Source: a virus
Length of the DNA stretch: 38,349 bases
IMG/VR virus record: IMGVR_UViG_3300017744_000041
Location: 1 to 38,349 of that record
Direction: 5' to 3' (one strand)
This document shows positions 21,347 to 29,845 of the stretch, piece after piece; position 1 is the first letter of the stretch, and each line of letters opens with the position of its first letter. A program made the translations under genes and the position numbers. The notes under the pieces were generated by a model. That model did not search any database. It was given only the letters and a program-made list of their open reading frames with translations, and had not been told where the DNA came from.

Positions 21347-21738
21347 ATGATATTACACCAGCGCAATGGGACACGCTTAAAAGCGACTGGAAAGAAACTG
21401 CAGCAAATGCTTCTAAGAGTGTGACTCCAATCAAACAAGACTTTCAACCTGTAAAGAAGTTCAAGTTACCTATAGATGCACAGACTAGGAAAACTATCCC
21501 AGCTTACACAGGTTTTGTTAAGTACTTCCCTAGAGCAATTACAGAGGTATCAAGAATCTCTATGATTGGCGGTATTCAGCATGGACAGACTCCTGAGACT
21601 TTACATTGGGACAGGGCTAAGTCAGGCGATGAGCTAGATGCAATGATGCGTCATATCATTGATGAAGACTGGGCGCAGGTAGCTTGGAGAGCTATGGCTC
21701 ACCTAGAAAAGTACTTAGAACGCGAAGAAAATAATTAA
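21334..21738 (+). CDS. DUF5664-like protein (dATP/dGTP diphosphohydrolase N-terminal type)
   Basis: 134 aa, overlapping the exonuclease by 13 bases. After a variable N-terminus it has YTGFVKYFPRAITEVSRISM, GGIQHGQTPETLHWDRAKS, GDELDAMMRHIIDEDWAQVA and WRAMAHLEKYL. This is the pattern of DUF5664, all-helical proteins linked to dNTP hydrolysis in phages. If active it would adjust the nucleotide pool. It closes the replication block just before a phage promoter. Confidence 0.7.
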   Translation: MDSIDDITPAQWDTLKSDWKETAANASKSVTPIKQDFQPVKKFKLPIDAQTRKTIPAYTGFVKYFPRAITEVSRISMIGGIQHGQTPETLHWDRAKSGDELDAMMRHIIDEDWAQVAWRAMAHLEKYLEREENN

Positions 21739-21753
21739 TACCCACCATATAAG
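21735..21753 (+). promoter_or_regulatory. Candidate phage RNA polymerase promoter before head genes
   Basis: TTAATACCCACCATATAAG followed by AGGAC, identical to the copy at 6511. It lies 10 bases before the ATG at 21764 and overlaps the preceding stop codon. Its downstream AGAGGA also serves as ribosome site. Class III (late) position in T7 terms. Confidence 0.78.
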
Positions 21754-21763
21754 AGGACTTAAA

Positions 21764-21958
21764 ATGTCAAATACAACCCAACAAATTGAAAGTTTACCCG
21801 TAAGCGTTGATGACGCAGTGGCTATGCTAGACCAAGTATTCCCAGAACTATCTGCTCGATTAGAGTGGTCAGAAAAGGAGATATGGTTTAGGGCTGGTCA
21901 GCGTTCTGTAGTCAATTGGCTGTTAGAATTAAAAAGACGGGAAGAAGACCCTAACTAA
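21764..21958 (+). CDS. 64-aa late protein of unknown function
   Basis: First gene after the late promoter. The product MSNTTQQIESLPVSVDDAVA.. is helical and acidic, with LEWSEKEIWFRAGQRSVVNW and ends LKRREEDPN. I recognise the type from marine T7-like phages only. No function known. Confidence 0.7.
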   Translation: MSNTTQQIESLPVSVDDAVAMLDQVFPELSARLEWSEKEIWFRAGQRSVVNWLLELKRREEDPN

Positions 21959-21968
21959 ACCAGAGGAA

Positions 21969-22295
21969 ATGATTATGTGTCCACCAGTAGTAGCTGCCTT
22001 AATAGGTGTTGCAGGTTCTGCATACATTGCAAAGGAGCAAAGCCGTAAGCAAGAACAGCTTGCGGAAAGACAGGCTGAAGAAGCGGCAAGAATTAGAAAA
22101 CAACAGGAACAAAAGTTTAAAACAGACGCTTCAGCGGCAGCGGCAATCCCTACGCTTTTACGCAATGAAACCCAGAAAAGCGGTGCTAAGGGTTTAGCTT
22201 CCCTTAATGCTAAGAAAAGCGGTGATAGGGGTAGTGGGTATAACTCTGTAGGCATGGGTGGTACTGGTAGTACTGGATTAAACATACCTAAATAA
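21969..22295 (+). CDS. Small virion protein upstream of the portal (T7 gp7.3-like?)
   Basis: 108 aa; a second ATG two codons in (21975) is also possible. A hydrophobic N-terminus (PPVVAALIGVAGSAYIA) is followed by a long charged coiled coil (KEQSRKQEQLAERQAEEAAR). It ends in a Gly/Ser-rich tail: GAKGLASLNA.. then GSTGLNIPK. T7 gp7.3, in the same position, also ends in a basic Gly/Ser tail with GGGINI and is an ejected virion protein. The likeness is short, so this is a positional and compositional inference. Confidence 0.6.
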   Translation: MIMCPPVVAALIGVAGSAYIAKEQSRKQEQLAERQAEEAARIRKQQEQKFKTDASAAAAIPTLLRNETQKSGAKGLASLNAKKSGDRGSGYNSVGMGGTGSTGLNIPK

Positions 22296-22307
22296 TAGGA
22301 ATAAGTT

Positions 22308-23852
22308 ATGAATGAGATTACTTCCTGCGCCAAGCGTTACCATAAACTAGCAGCAGACAGGGAGATTTATCTTGATAGAGCTAGAGAGTGTGCTGAATTG
22401 ACACTCCCTGCTCTGATAACTCCTGAAGGCTTTAGTTCTGCTACTGACCTTTACCAACCGTTTCAAAGTATTGGGGCTAGAGGTGTCAATAACTTAGCTT
22501 CTAAACTAATGCTATTACTTCTTCCACCAAACTCCCCATTTTTCCGTTTAGCGATGGATAGTAAAACTAAAGCTGAACTAGATGGTGAAGGTGAATTGAG
22601 GGCAGAGATAGAACAAGGTCTTGCTGGTATAGAAAGAGAAGTAATGGGTGAGATAGAGAACAGAGCCTTAAGGGTAAACTTCTTTGAAGCACTCAAGCAT
22701 TTAATTGTTAGCGGTAATGTACTAGTACACCTTCCAAAGAAAGGGGGGCTACGAGTCTTCCCTATGTCGAGCTTTGTTGTAAAACGTGCGCCTGACGGGG
22801 AGTTACTAGAAGTAGTATTAGAAGAGTCTGTGTCACCTAGAGCTTTACCAGATGGTATTGAAGGTATTGACTACTCAGGGGATGAAGACCTTAAATTATA
22901 TACAAAAGTGTACAGAGTAAACTCTGATACATACGAAGTTTATCAAGAAGTTGAGGGTAATATAGTACCAGGTTCAGAGGGTAAATATAAGAAAGACCTC
23001 ATGCCTTGGCTTGCCTTACGAATGGTTCACCTTGACGGTGAAGACTATGGTCGCTCTTTCGTGGAAGAGTACCTTGGAGACCTGAAGTCCCTTGAGGGAT
23101 TGATGGAAGCATTGGTTAGCTCCGCAGCAGCTAGTGCTAAACTTGTGTTTATGGTGCGCCCTAACGCAAGTGTCCGTAGGACTGACCTAGCTAATTCTAA
23201 TAATGGTGATGTCATACTAGGTGACCCGAACGATGTTAGTGTACTGCAAACAGAAAAGTATCCTGACATGCGTGTGGTACTAGATACCGTTCAACGAATT
23301 GAAGAAAGACTCGCTTTTGCGTTTCTCTTAAACACAGCAATTCAGCGCAATGCTGAGAGAGTAACTGCTGAAGAGATACGTTTTATGGCTCAAGAGTTAG
23401 AATCTGCATTAGGTGGTGTCTACTCTGTTCTGAGTCAAGAGATGCAACTGCCTCTCGTTAATATATTAATGAAGAGAATGTCTGCAGGTAGGAAGATTCC
23501 TAAGCTACCTAAAGGTACTGTCACTCCAGTTATTGTTACTGGTGTGGAAGCACTTGGCAGAGGAAACGACTTAAACAAACTACGCACTTATATCACTGAC
23601 CTAGTACAGCTTGCTCAGGTTTCTCCTGAAACTTTACAGCGTGTCAACTTTGGTGACTTAGTAACTCGATTAGCTACTGGTCATGGAATAGATACTATAG
23701 GTTTGATTAAGACTGAACAGGAACTACAAGCTGAGATGCAACAACAACAAGAAGCCCAAGAACAAATAATGCTGCAGGAGACTATGAAAGCTGCTGCACC
23801 TGGAGCTATAAAAGAAGTTGTAAAGGCAAATCAGCAAGAACAGGTACAATAA
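22308..23852 (+). CDS. Portal (head-tail connector) protein (T7 gp8-like)
   Basis: 514 aa; T7 gp8 is 536. Typical podovirus portal features: SCAKRYHKLAADREIYLDRA at the N-terminus, NNLASKLMLLLLPPNSPFFR, GNVLVHLPKKGGLRVFPMSS, an ERVTAEEIRFMAQELE helix near residue 350, and a Gln-rich C-terminus. It forms the ring at one capsid vertex through which DNA enters and leaves, and binds the terminase and tail tube. The stop abuts the next ATG. Confidence 0.94.
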   Translation: MNEITSCAKRYHKLAADREIYLDRARECAELTLPALITPEGFSSATDLYQPFQSIGARGVNNLASKLMLLLLPPNSPFFRLAMDSKTKAELDGEGELRAEIEQGLAGIEREVMGEIENRALRVNFFEALKHLIVSGNVLVHLPKKGGLRVFPMSSFVVKRAPDGELLEVVLEESVSPRALPDGIEGIDYSGDEDLKLYTKVYRVNSDTYEVYQEVEGNIVPGSEGKYKKDLMPWLALRMVHLDGEDYGRSFVEEYLGDLKSLEGLMEALVSSAAASAKLVFMVRPNASVRRTDLANSNNGDVILGDPNDVSVLQTEKYPDMRVVLDTVQRIEERLAFAFLLNTAIQRNAERVTAEEIRFMAQELESALGGVYSVLSQEMQLPLVNILMKRMSAGRKIPKLPKGTVTPVIVTGVEALGRGNDLNKLRTYITDLVQLAQVSPETLQRVNFGDLVTRLATGHGIDTIGLIKTEQELQAEMQQQQEAQEQIMLQETMKAAAPGAIKEVVKANQQEQVQ

Positions 23853-24023
23853 ATGACAACACCCAAGATGACTTTAAAGAAAGATAACCCAAAGGTAGCT
23901 GAACCTAAAAAGGAAAAAAAGGTTGAGTATCCTATGTGGCCTGGAATGGAGAATGCTGAAATAGGCGTGAAGTATCAAAACGCTAGAGGCAACATTATTC
24001 AGCGAGGGTTAAACAATGGTTGA
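23853..24023 (+). CDS. 56-aa Lys-rich protein between portal and scaffold
   Basis: ATG directly after the portal stop. The product MTTPKMTLKKDNPKVAEPKK.. is Lys/Pro-rich, then YPMWPGMENAEIG and ARGNIIQRGLNNG. The stop overlaps the scaffold ATG (ATGGTTGA). It may be a small head component, but I recognise no family. Confidence 0.6.
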   Translation: MTTPKMTLKKDNPKVAEPKKEKKVEYPMWPGMENAEIGVKYQNARGNIIQRGLNNG

Positions 24024-24762
24024 TACAGTACAGGTAGAAGGCAATGTTACAGGTTCTGAAGCTCCAGTGGAGCAAACTCAAGAAGCTCGTCCAGAGTGGT
24101 TACCAGAAAAGTTTAAGTCTGGTGAAGACCTATCTAAAGCGTATGGCGAATTGGAAAAGCAGTACACTCAGTCTCGCCAAGAATCATCTTCAGCTAAAGA
24201 AACAGAAAGTGGTAATGAAGTATCGTCAAACGAGACTGAAACTACTACAGAAGCTAGAGAAGCTGTTGAAAACGCAGGACTAGACTTTAATTCAATGCAG
24301 ACGGAATTTGCAGAGAATGGTGAACTCTCTGAGGACACTTACAAAGACTTACAAGGAAGAGGTATCCCCAAGGAGATGGTGGATGCTTATGTTGAAGGGC
24401 AAAAGGCTAGAGCTACCGAATATACAAATGAGATATTTGATTTTGCAGGTGGTGAAGAGTCTTATAAAGGGATGGTCAATTGGGCATCCGAAAACTTAGC
24501 TGACAGTGAAATTGACGCATTTAATGCCGCTATCAGTTCAGGTAATACCTCTCAGGCGCGACTAGCTGTAGATGGTATGGCATCAAGATACAGGGATAAC
24601 GGTGGTGTAGAACCTACATTGTTAGGTGGTAAAGCCTCTGCCTCTGTTGATACATACGATAGCTGGGCGCAGGTTACCAAGGATATGGGAACCACTGAGT
24701 ATAAGAAAGACCCCGCTTTTAGAGATGCTGTTCAGAAGAAGCTATCTAAGAGTAAAATTTAA
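24016..24762 (+). CDS. Scaffolding protein (T7 gp9-like)
   Basis: 248 aa, very acidic; T7 gp9 is 307. It has the typical N-terminus RPEWLPEKFKSGEDLSKAYG then ELEKQYT, a Glu/Ser/Thr-rich disordered segment, helical middle parts, and a basic C-terminal helix (DAVQKKLSKSKI), usual for scaffolds that bind capsid through the C-terminus. It directs procapsid assembly and is then removed. It lies between portal and capsid genes as in T7. Confidence 0.9.
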   Translation: MVDTVQVEGNVTGSEAPVEQTQEARPEWLPEKFKSGEDLSKAYGELEKQYTQSRQESSSAKETESGNEVSSNETETTTEAREAVENAGLDFNSMQTEFAENGELSEDTYKDLQGRGIPKEMVDAYVEGQKARATEYTNEIFDFAGGEESYKGMVNWASENLADSEIDAFNAAISSGNTSQARLAVDGMASRYRDNGGVEPTLLGGKASASVDTYDSWAQVTKDMGTTEYKKDPAFRDAVQKKLSKSKI

Positions 24763-24763
24763 C

Positions 24764-24779
24764 CAGCCTTTCTAGGCTG
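24764..24779 (+). terminator. Hairpin after scaffold gene (weak terminator or processing site)
   Basis: CAGCCT TTCT AGGCTG: a perfect 6-bp stem with a 4-base loop, two bases after the scaffold stop, followed by TTAATC without a long U-run. It opens a 147-base untranslated leader before the capsid gene. It may protect or process capsid mRNA. Confidence 0.45.
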
Positions 24780-24909
24780 TTAATCAATTCAATACATCCC
24801 CAAAAAACATTAAGGCTCACCGAGGTGAACACCCTTTCAAGTGAAGTAAGGATTAGCGAATTACATATTATTAATTTACTAACTTAATTTATTTTAAAGG
24901 AATATTACA

Positions 24910-25863
24910 ATGAGTAATGCAAACCCATCAGGCATCGGTCTGGTAAACAATGCAGGAACGGCTGACGCTTTGTTCCTAAAACAATTCTCAGGAGAAGTTC
25001 TTACTTCTTTCGAGCAAGCTACAGTAACTGCTGACAAGCAAATGGTTCGCACCATTGCTAACGGTAAGTCTGCACAGTTCCCAGTAATGGGTCGTTCAAG
25101 CGCAGCGTATCACACGCCTGGTGCTGAAATCACTGGTACAGACATCAACCACAACGAGAAAGTTATTACTATTAATGACCTTCTTCTGTCTAGCCATTTC
25201 ATCTCTAACATTGAAGAAGCTAAGAACCACTATGATGTGCGTTCAGTTTATTCATCTGAGATGGGTCGTGCGCTTGCTTTCCAAATGGACAAGCACGTTC
25301 TACAGACTATGGCTCAGGCTGCTGCTGCAACTGCTAACGTAGGTGACTCAGGTTACGCTTCAGGCACTGTCATCACTGATACTGATTCTGGCACTAATGC
25401 AACTTCATTGATTGGTTCAATCTTTGATGCTGCTGAAGCACTAGATGATGCTTACGTTCCATCTGAAGGTCGTTTCTGCTTCTTGAAGCCTGAGCAATAC
25501 TACTTGCTTGCTAACGCTTCTAACGCAGTGAACGTAGACTTCTCTGGTCGTGGTTCGATTGCTGAGGGTACAGTACCACAAATAGCTGGTATCAACCTTA
25601 TCAAGACTCCACATCTTCCAACTAGTAATGTTACGGGTAATGGTGTAGATGCTGGTGGCGCAGGTGGCGCACAAGCTGTTGCTGCTGCTAACACTACTGC
25701 TCTTATCGCTCACACTTCTGCTGTTGGTACAGTGAAGTTGATGGATTTGGCTGTAGAGTCAGAGTACGACATTCGCAGACAAGGAACCTTGATGGTTGCT
25801 AAGTACGCTATGGGCCACGGTGTCCTACGTCCTGAAGCTGCTGTTCAAATCCAGTCTGCTTAA
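24910..25863 (+). CDS. Major capsid protein (T7 gp10A-like)
   Basis: 317 aa; T7 gp10A is 345. HK97-fold major head protein of T7-like phages, with LFLKQFSGEVLTSFEQATVT at the N-terminus, GKSAQFPVMGRSSAAYHTPG and ITINDLLLSSHFISNIEEAK. It ends in the typical YDIRRQGTLMVAKYAMGHGV and LRPEAAVQIQSA. Codon use is richer in C-ending codons than neighbours, as expected for the most expressed gene. A strong AAAGGA site and a long leader precede it and a strong terminator follows. I see no frameshift extension like T7 10B. Confidence 0.96.
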   Translation: MSNANPSGIGLVNNAGTADALFLKQFSGEVLTSFEQATVTADKQMVRTIANGKSAQFPVMGRSSAAYHTPGAEITGTDINHNEKVITINDLLLSSHFISNIEEAKNHYDVRSVYSSEMGRALAFQMDKHVLQTMAQAAAATANVGDSGYASGTVITDTDSGTNATSLIGSIFDAAEALDDAYVPSEGRFCFLKPEQYYLLANASNAVNVDFSGRGSIAEGTVPQIAGINLIKTPHLPTSNVTGNGVDAGGAGGAQAVAAANTTALIAHTSAVGTVKLMDLAVESEYDIRRQGTLMVAKYAMGHGVLRPEAAVQIQSA

Positions 25864-25870
25864 AACCTAT

Positions 25871-25905
25871 AGCGGAGGTCATTAATTTGGCTTCCGCTTT
25901 TTTTT
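25871..25905 (+). terminator. Rho-independent terminator after capsid (T-phi-like)
   Basis: AGCGGAGGTC - ATTAATTT - GGCTTCCGCT followed by a run of eight T. The 10-bp stem has two G-U pairs. It lies seven bases after the capsid stop, the exact place of the T7 late terminator T-phi, and would set high capsid mRNA against lower tail-gene expression. Confidence 0.9.
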
Positions 25906-25923
25906 ACTTTATGAGGACTTATC

Positions 25924-26529
25924 GTGACACTAGAACTAACTAAAGAACTAGATGCTGTAAATATGATGTTATCAGCAATAGGTGAAGCTCCTGTATCTAG
26001 TTTAACTGACCCCTCTTTATTAGATGCTTCACTGGCTAAGGAAGTTTTAGACCAAACAAACCTTTCGGTGCAGACTGCAGGATTACATTGCAACACAGTC
26101 CTTAATCAAAAGTTAATACCAAATGCGGCTACTAATGAGATTAGTGTCGGGACATTAACTTTAAAAGTAGATTCAACAGGTCAATCAGCACACAGAGATG
26201 TTGTGCAACGTGGTACTAAGCTATTTGACAGAGATAACAACTTGTTTACTTTTACAGAAAGTATTTATGTAGACAGAGTTGAGTTACTAGCTTTTGAAGA
26301 TTTACCACAGCACGTTAGACGTTATGTGATGACTAAAGCATCCAGACGTTTTCAAACCCGCTTCATGGGTTCAGAAGTTTTAGCAGGATTTACTGCTCAA
26401 GATGAACAAGAAGCACTAATAGAATTTGAAAGAACCGAAGCTCAAACTGAAGATAGAAATCTATTAACAGGGAGCTACGACACTTATAAAATTATAGCTA
26501 GAGGCGCACCTCGAAGAACTACAAGGTAA
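25924..26529 (+). CDS. Tail tubular protein A (T7 gp11-like)
   Basis: 201 aa from a GTG start with GAGGA upstream; T7 gp11 is 196. Family pattern: LDAVNMMLSAIGEAPVSSL at the N-terminus, YVDRVELLAFEDLPQHVRRY, and RFQTRFMGSEVL. It forms the adaptor ring between portal and nozzle and anchors the tail fibres. It is the first gene after the late terminator. Confidence 0.92.
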   Translation: MTLELTKELDAVNMMLSAIGEAPVSSLTDPSLLDASLAKEVLDQTNLSVQTAGLHCNTVLNQKLIPNAATNEISVGTLTLKVDSTGQSAHRDVVQRGTKLFDRDNNLFTFTESIYVDRVELLAFEDLPQHVRRYVMTKASRRFQTRFMGSEVLAGFTAQDEQEALIEFERTEAQTEDRNLLTGSYDTYKIIARGAPRRTTR

Positions 26530-26535
26530 TCAATT

Positions 26536-28785
26536 ATGGCATTAGTATCTAATAGTATACCAAACCTATTGAATGGTGTTAGTCAGCAACCTGCTCCATT
26601 ACGCCAAATGACACAGGGAGAAACTCAAACTAATGCCCTGTCATCAGTTATTGATGGGTTGATTAAACGTCCCCCTACAGAACATATTAAAGAAATACTA
26701 AATGCTTCTACAAGCAATGCTGCTGTACATGTAGTGCGTATTAATGATAATGAAAGCCATATATTTATTGTAAGGAAAGAGCCTACCTCTACCAACCCTA
26801 ATAAGGTAGCACTTTATGTAGTTAAAGATGATGGGACTTCTATAACACACACATATGCTGGAGGTACTAATAGTACTTATGCTGCTGCTTTGCGTAGTTA
26901 CTTAGAGTGCGCCAATCCTGCGGAAGACTTAAAGTTCCTAACAATGCAAAGTGATTTGGGAAATTTCAACTCAAGCGAACAGGTAGCTCAATATTTTGGG
27001 ACAAAAACTTTAATATTAAATACAACAAAAACTGTTGCAATGGATGCGGCATCCACCCACGCCCCCGACTCCCTAAGCAATACAGTTTATAACGACTTTA
27101 GTGACCTACCTGACGGGTATGCCACAACGTCAGTGGGTGGTACTGGAATAACAACAGTTGGGCAGAATTTTGAGATTGCAGGGTCACAAAGTAACAGCTT
27201 TGATAATTACTATGTAGTATGTACAGGTATAGGAGAAGGAACCACTACTTATAAAGAAACTAAGAGGCCAAATTCTTTATCCGACTCTTCAGTGCAGATG
27301 CAAAATAGAATTAATAGGTACACAATGCCTATTGAATTAAAAATTAACCTTGCTGTAGTTTCCAGTAGTTCCAACAATGTTAATCAATTAAATTATGTTT
27401 TAGGGCACGCCGACATTGGAGAAAGAACAGTGGGGGATGAACTTTCTGCGCCAGAACCTTCATTTATTAATCGCTCCATCACTAACATGTTCTTTTACAA
27501 AAACAGATTGGGTTTTTTAAGTGGTGAAAATATAATAATGAGTGCAGCAGGGGATTACTTTAGGTTCTTCCCTAAAACAGTTACAACTGTACTAGATGAT
27601 GGCCCTATTGATATTACAGTAAGTGCTGCTAAATCTTCTAAATTAAAACAGGCTGTAGCATTTAATAACTCCTTAACAATCTTTTCGTCTAATACTCAAT
27701 TTAAAATAGAAAACATAGGTAATTTAACACCTAAAACTATTTCTATTGTACCTAGCACTGACTTTGAAAATGATGGGTCAACAACTCCAGTAGGGGCAGG
27801 TAACTTCCTTTACTTTGTTTCTAAGAAAGGTAATTTCTCTAGTGTAAATGAATATTATATTGAAGAAGATTCTATACTAACAGACGCTCTCGATGTTACT
27901 GCACATGTTCCTAAGTATTTACCAAAAAATATTTTTAAATTAGCAACATCTAGTAATGAAAATATATTAATTGCTTTATCCACAGAAACGCCTAACAAGC
28001 TATATGTTTATAAGTGGTTTAGTGACGAGAGCCAAAAGCTACAATCTAGTTGGTCTACTTGGGAGTTAACTTCAGGGGCAACTATACTTGACATTAGCAT
28101 TGTTGAAAGTGAGGTGTACTTAGTTGTTAGCTACGCAGATGGAACAGTCCTTGAGAAGATAGACTTACAATACATAGATGATTCTGAGTTAAATTATTGT
28201 GTAAGGCTTGACCGTAAAGTAGAGGTTACAGGTACTTATGTGCCAGCTACAGATACAACTATTTGGACACTTCCTTACGCTTACTCTGGTGCAATGAAGG
28301 CCGTTAGGTCTAGCGAGTGGGCTGCTTACAGAGGGGCTGACATTACGGTAACAAGACCTACCGCCACCGCAGTAGCTGCTTCAGGAGACTACTCAGGTAG
28401 CTCATTTATTATGGGCATTCCTTACACAATGACATACGGGTTTTCCCCACAGTATGTGAAAGAGAACAACGACACACAGTCTATACAGTCTGGGCGTTTA
28501 CAAATGAGAACTATGCAAGTTTCCTTTGAGGACACAGGTTTCTTCAAGATAGAAGTAACTCCTGACCATAGGCAAACCTATACCTATGAATACACAGGCG
28601 TAACTCTTAACCAGGCAGGGTCAGTTATTGGTGAGGTAGTTCTGAATGATGGTACGTTCAGGTTCCCTCTTCAGTCTAAGAATGACCGTGTAAAGATAGA
28701 AATTAAATCAGATAGTTTCTTACCATGTGCTTTCCAAAGTGCAGAGTGGGAAGGCTTCTACAACATAAGGTCTAAGAGAATATAA
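26536..28785 (+). CDS. Tail tubular protein B (nozzle, T7 gp12-like)
   Basis: 749 aa; T7 gp12 is 794. It starts SNSIPNLLNGVSQQPAPLRQ, which is the family signature. Further typical parts: FFYKNRLGFLSGENIIMSAAG, DYFRFFPKTVTTVLDDGPID and SFLPCAFQSAEWEGFY near the end. It forms the nozzle of the short tail through which DNA and internal proteins leave. The stop overlaps the next ATG by one base. Confidence 0.95.
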   Translation: MALVSNSIPNLLNGVSQQPAPLRQMTQGETQTNALSSVIDGLIKRPPTEHIKEILNASTSNAAVHVVRINDNESHIFIVRKEPTSTNPNKVALYVVKDDGTSITHTYAGGTNSTYAAALRSYLECANPAEDLKFLTMQSDLGNFNSSEQVAQYFGTKTLILNTTKTVAMDAASTHAPDSLSNTVYNDFSDLPDGYATTSVGGTGITTVGQNFEIAGSQSNSFDNYYVVCTGIGEGTTTYKETKRPNSLSDSSVQMQNRINRYTMPIELKINLAVVSSSSNNVNQLNYVLGHADIGERTVGDELSAPEPSFINRSITNMFFYKNRLGFLSGENIIMSAAGDYFRFFPKTVTTVLDDGPIDITVSAAKSSKLKQAVAFNNSLTIFSSNTQFKIENIGNLTPKTISIVPSTDFENDGSTTPVGAGNFLYFVSKKGNFSSVNEYYIEEDSILTDALDVTAHVPKYLPKNIFKLATSSNENILIALSTETPNKLYVYKWFSDESQKLQSSWSTWELTSGATILDISIVESEVYLVVSYADGTVLEKIDLQYIDDSELNYCVRLDRKVEVTGTYVPATDTTIWTLPYAYSGAMKAVRSSEWAAYRGADITVTRPTATAVAASGDYSGSSFIMGIPYTMTYGFSPQYVKENNDTQSIQSGRLQMRTMQVSFEDTGFFKIEVTPDHRQTYTYEYTGVTLNQAGSVIGEVVLNDGTFRFPLQSKNDRVKIEIKSDSFLPCAFQSAEWEGFYNIRSKRI

Positions 28786-29243
28786 TGATTAAGATAGTAG
28801 ATGCACTACAACGTGATGCTATTAATTTAGCTCCACGCTTACGCCCTATAGATAGACTAGAAGTTGAGGCTACAGGACGAACTGCTGAAGCAAGTTTACT
28901 TAGCGCATTTAACATGCCTAACACTAAAGTTTTAGCAGGTAAAGCTGGAGATAAAGTAGTCTTTATGTGTGGTGCATCTCAATGTCTACAAAATCCTGCT
29001 AATGGTGTTATATGGATGCTTACATCTGACCTAGCTGAACACTATAAAAAGGACATACTTAAATTAAGCAAGCCTACTATAGAAGAGTTATCTAAGGGCT
29101 ATAAAAATGTTTACAACATCATACACAAAAATAACCGAACAAGTATTAGGTGGTTAGAGTGGTGTGGCTTTGATGTAATGAAAAATAAAGTGTACAAACA
29201 AGGTGGAGAAGACTTCTACCTTTTACAAAAGAGGATTAGATAA
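28785..29243 (+). CDS. Virion assembly protein (T7 gp13-like)
   Basis: 152 aa; T7 gp13 is 138. Its layout is that of an acetyltransferase-like fold shared by gp13 proteins: IRPxDR-like start (LRPIDRLEVEATG), a central NGVIWMLTSDLAEHYKKDIL strand-helix, then NNRTSIRWLEWCGFDV and a C-terminal FYLLQKR. Lies between nozzle and internal core proteins as in T7, where gp13 is needed for the internal core. Enzyme activity is not implied. Confidence 0.8.
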   Translation: MIKIVDALQRDAINLAPRLRPIDRLEVEATGRTAEASLLSAFNMPNTKVLAGKAGDKVVFMCGASQCLQNPANGVIWMLTSDLAEHYKKDILKLSKPTIEELSKGYKNVYNIIHKNNRTSIRWLEWCGFDVMKNKVYKQGGEDFYLLQKRIR

Positions 29244-29845
29244 TGGCGGGTACATCAGGCGGGAGTTCAGGTAGCGGCAGTTCAGGTAGCGGCAGTTCAG
29301 GTGGCGGTATTTCAGCTTTCTCAGGATTAATGGGCGGTATGCAGTTTGGCTCACAGTTAGGGGCAGCTTATGGTGCCTACAACATGCAGAAGCTACAAAA
29401 TAAGTATGCGACAAAAGCCGCACAGGAGTCCTATGCCTTTACTCAAGACCTTCTTATTAAAAGGACTGAGGAGGAGTCTAGGGCTTACACGCAGTCAGTC
29501 AATGACAGACAGCTTAGAGCTATGGAGCTTGAAGCACAGGCTAATGTTGCAGCAGGTGAGGCAGGTGTTTCAGGCATTTCTGTAGAGAGGATACACAACA
29601 ACATTAAAAGGCAGGAAGGGCAAATAGCTATTAGGCAGAAGCAGTCTTTTAATAGCCGTATGGATGCTATTGAAGCTCAGAACGCACAGGCACTTAGCAC
29701 TATGGTGGCCCGTATGCAGAGCTTAACACCGCCTTCACAACCTAACATATTAGCTATGGCATTAGAATCAGCGGCTCCTTTTGTAACGGATTCAGAGATG
29801 GCTACCAACTTTGACAAATGGTGGGAGGGTTTATTTGATGGCTAG
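29243..29845 (+). CDS. Internal virion protein B (T7 gp14-like)
   Basis: 200 aa; T7 gp14 is 196. A Gly/Ser-rich N-terminus (coded by three 15-base tandem repeats) is followed by hydrophobic GLMGGMQFGSQLGAAYGAYN. A long helix and VAAGEAGVSGISVERI follow, then a QA-rich helix and a Trp-rich end. In T7 gp14 is ejected first and forms a pore in the outer membrane. Its start overlaps the previous stop and its end overlaps the next start by eight bases. Confidence 0.88.
   Translation: MAGTSGGSSGSGSSGSGSSGGGISAFSGLMGGMQFGSQLGAAYGAYNMQKLQNKYATKAAQESYAFTQDLLIKRTEEESRAYTQSVNDRQLRAMELEAQANVAAGEAGVSGISVERIHNNIKRQEGQIAIRQKQSFNSRMDAIEAQNAQALSTMVARMQSLTPPSQPNILAMALESAAPFVTDSEMATNFDKWWEGLFDG
29261..29305 (+). 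repeat. Three tandem 15-base repeats coding Gly-Ser linker
   Basis: Unit GGCAGTTCAGGTAGC repeated three times (first and third copies with one change each), coding GSSGS at the N-terminus of the gp14-like protein. In frame, so copy number can change without breaking the gene. Confidence 0.85.

Noticed and set aside
21929-22333. 134-codon minus-strand frame opposite the gene before the portal
   Set aside because: Antisense shadow of a Lys/Gln/Ala-rich gene, with a Leu/Ser/Cys-rich product and no start signals.
29243-29310. CRISPR-like repeat array
   Set aside because: The repeats are contiguous, in frame and code a Gly-Ser linker; there are no spacers.
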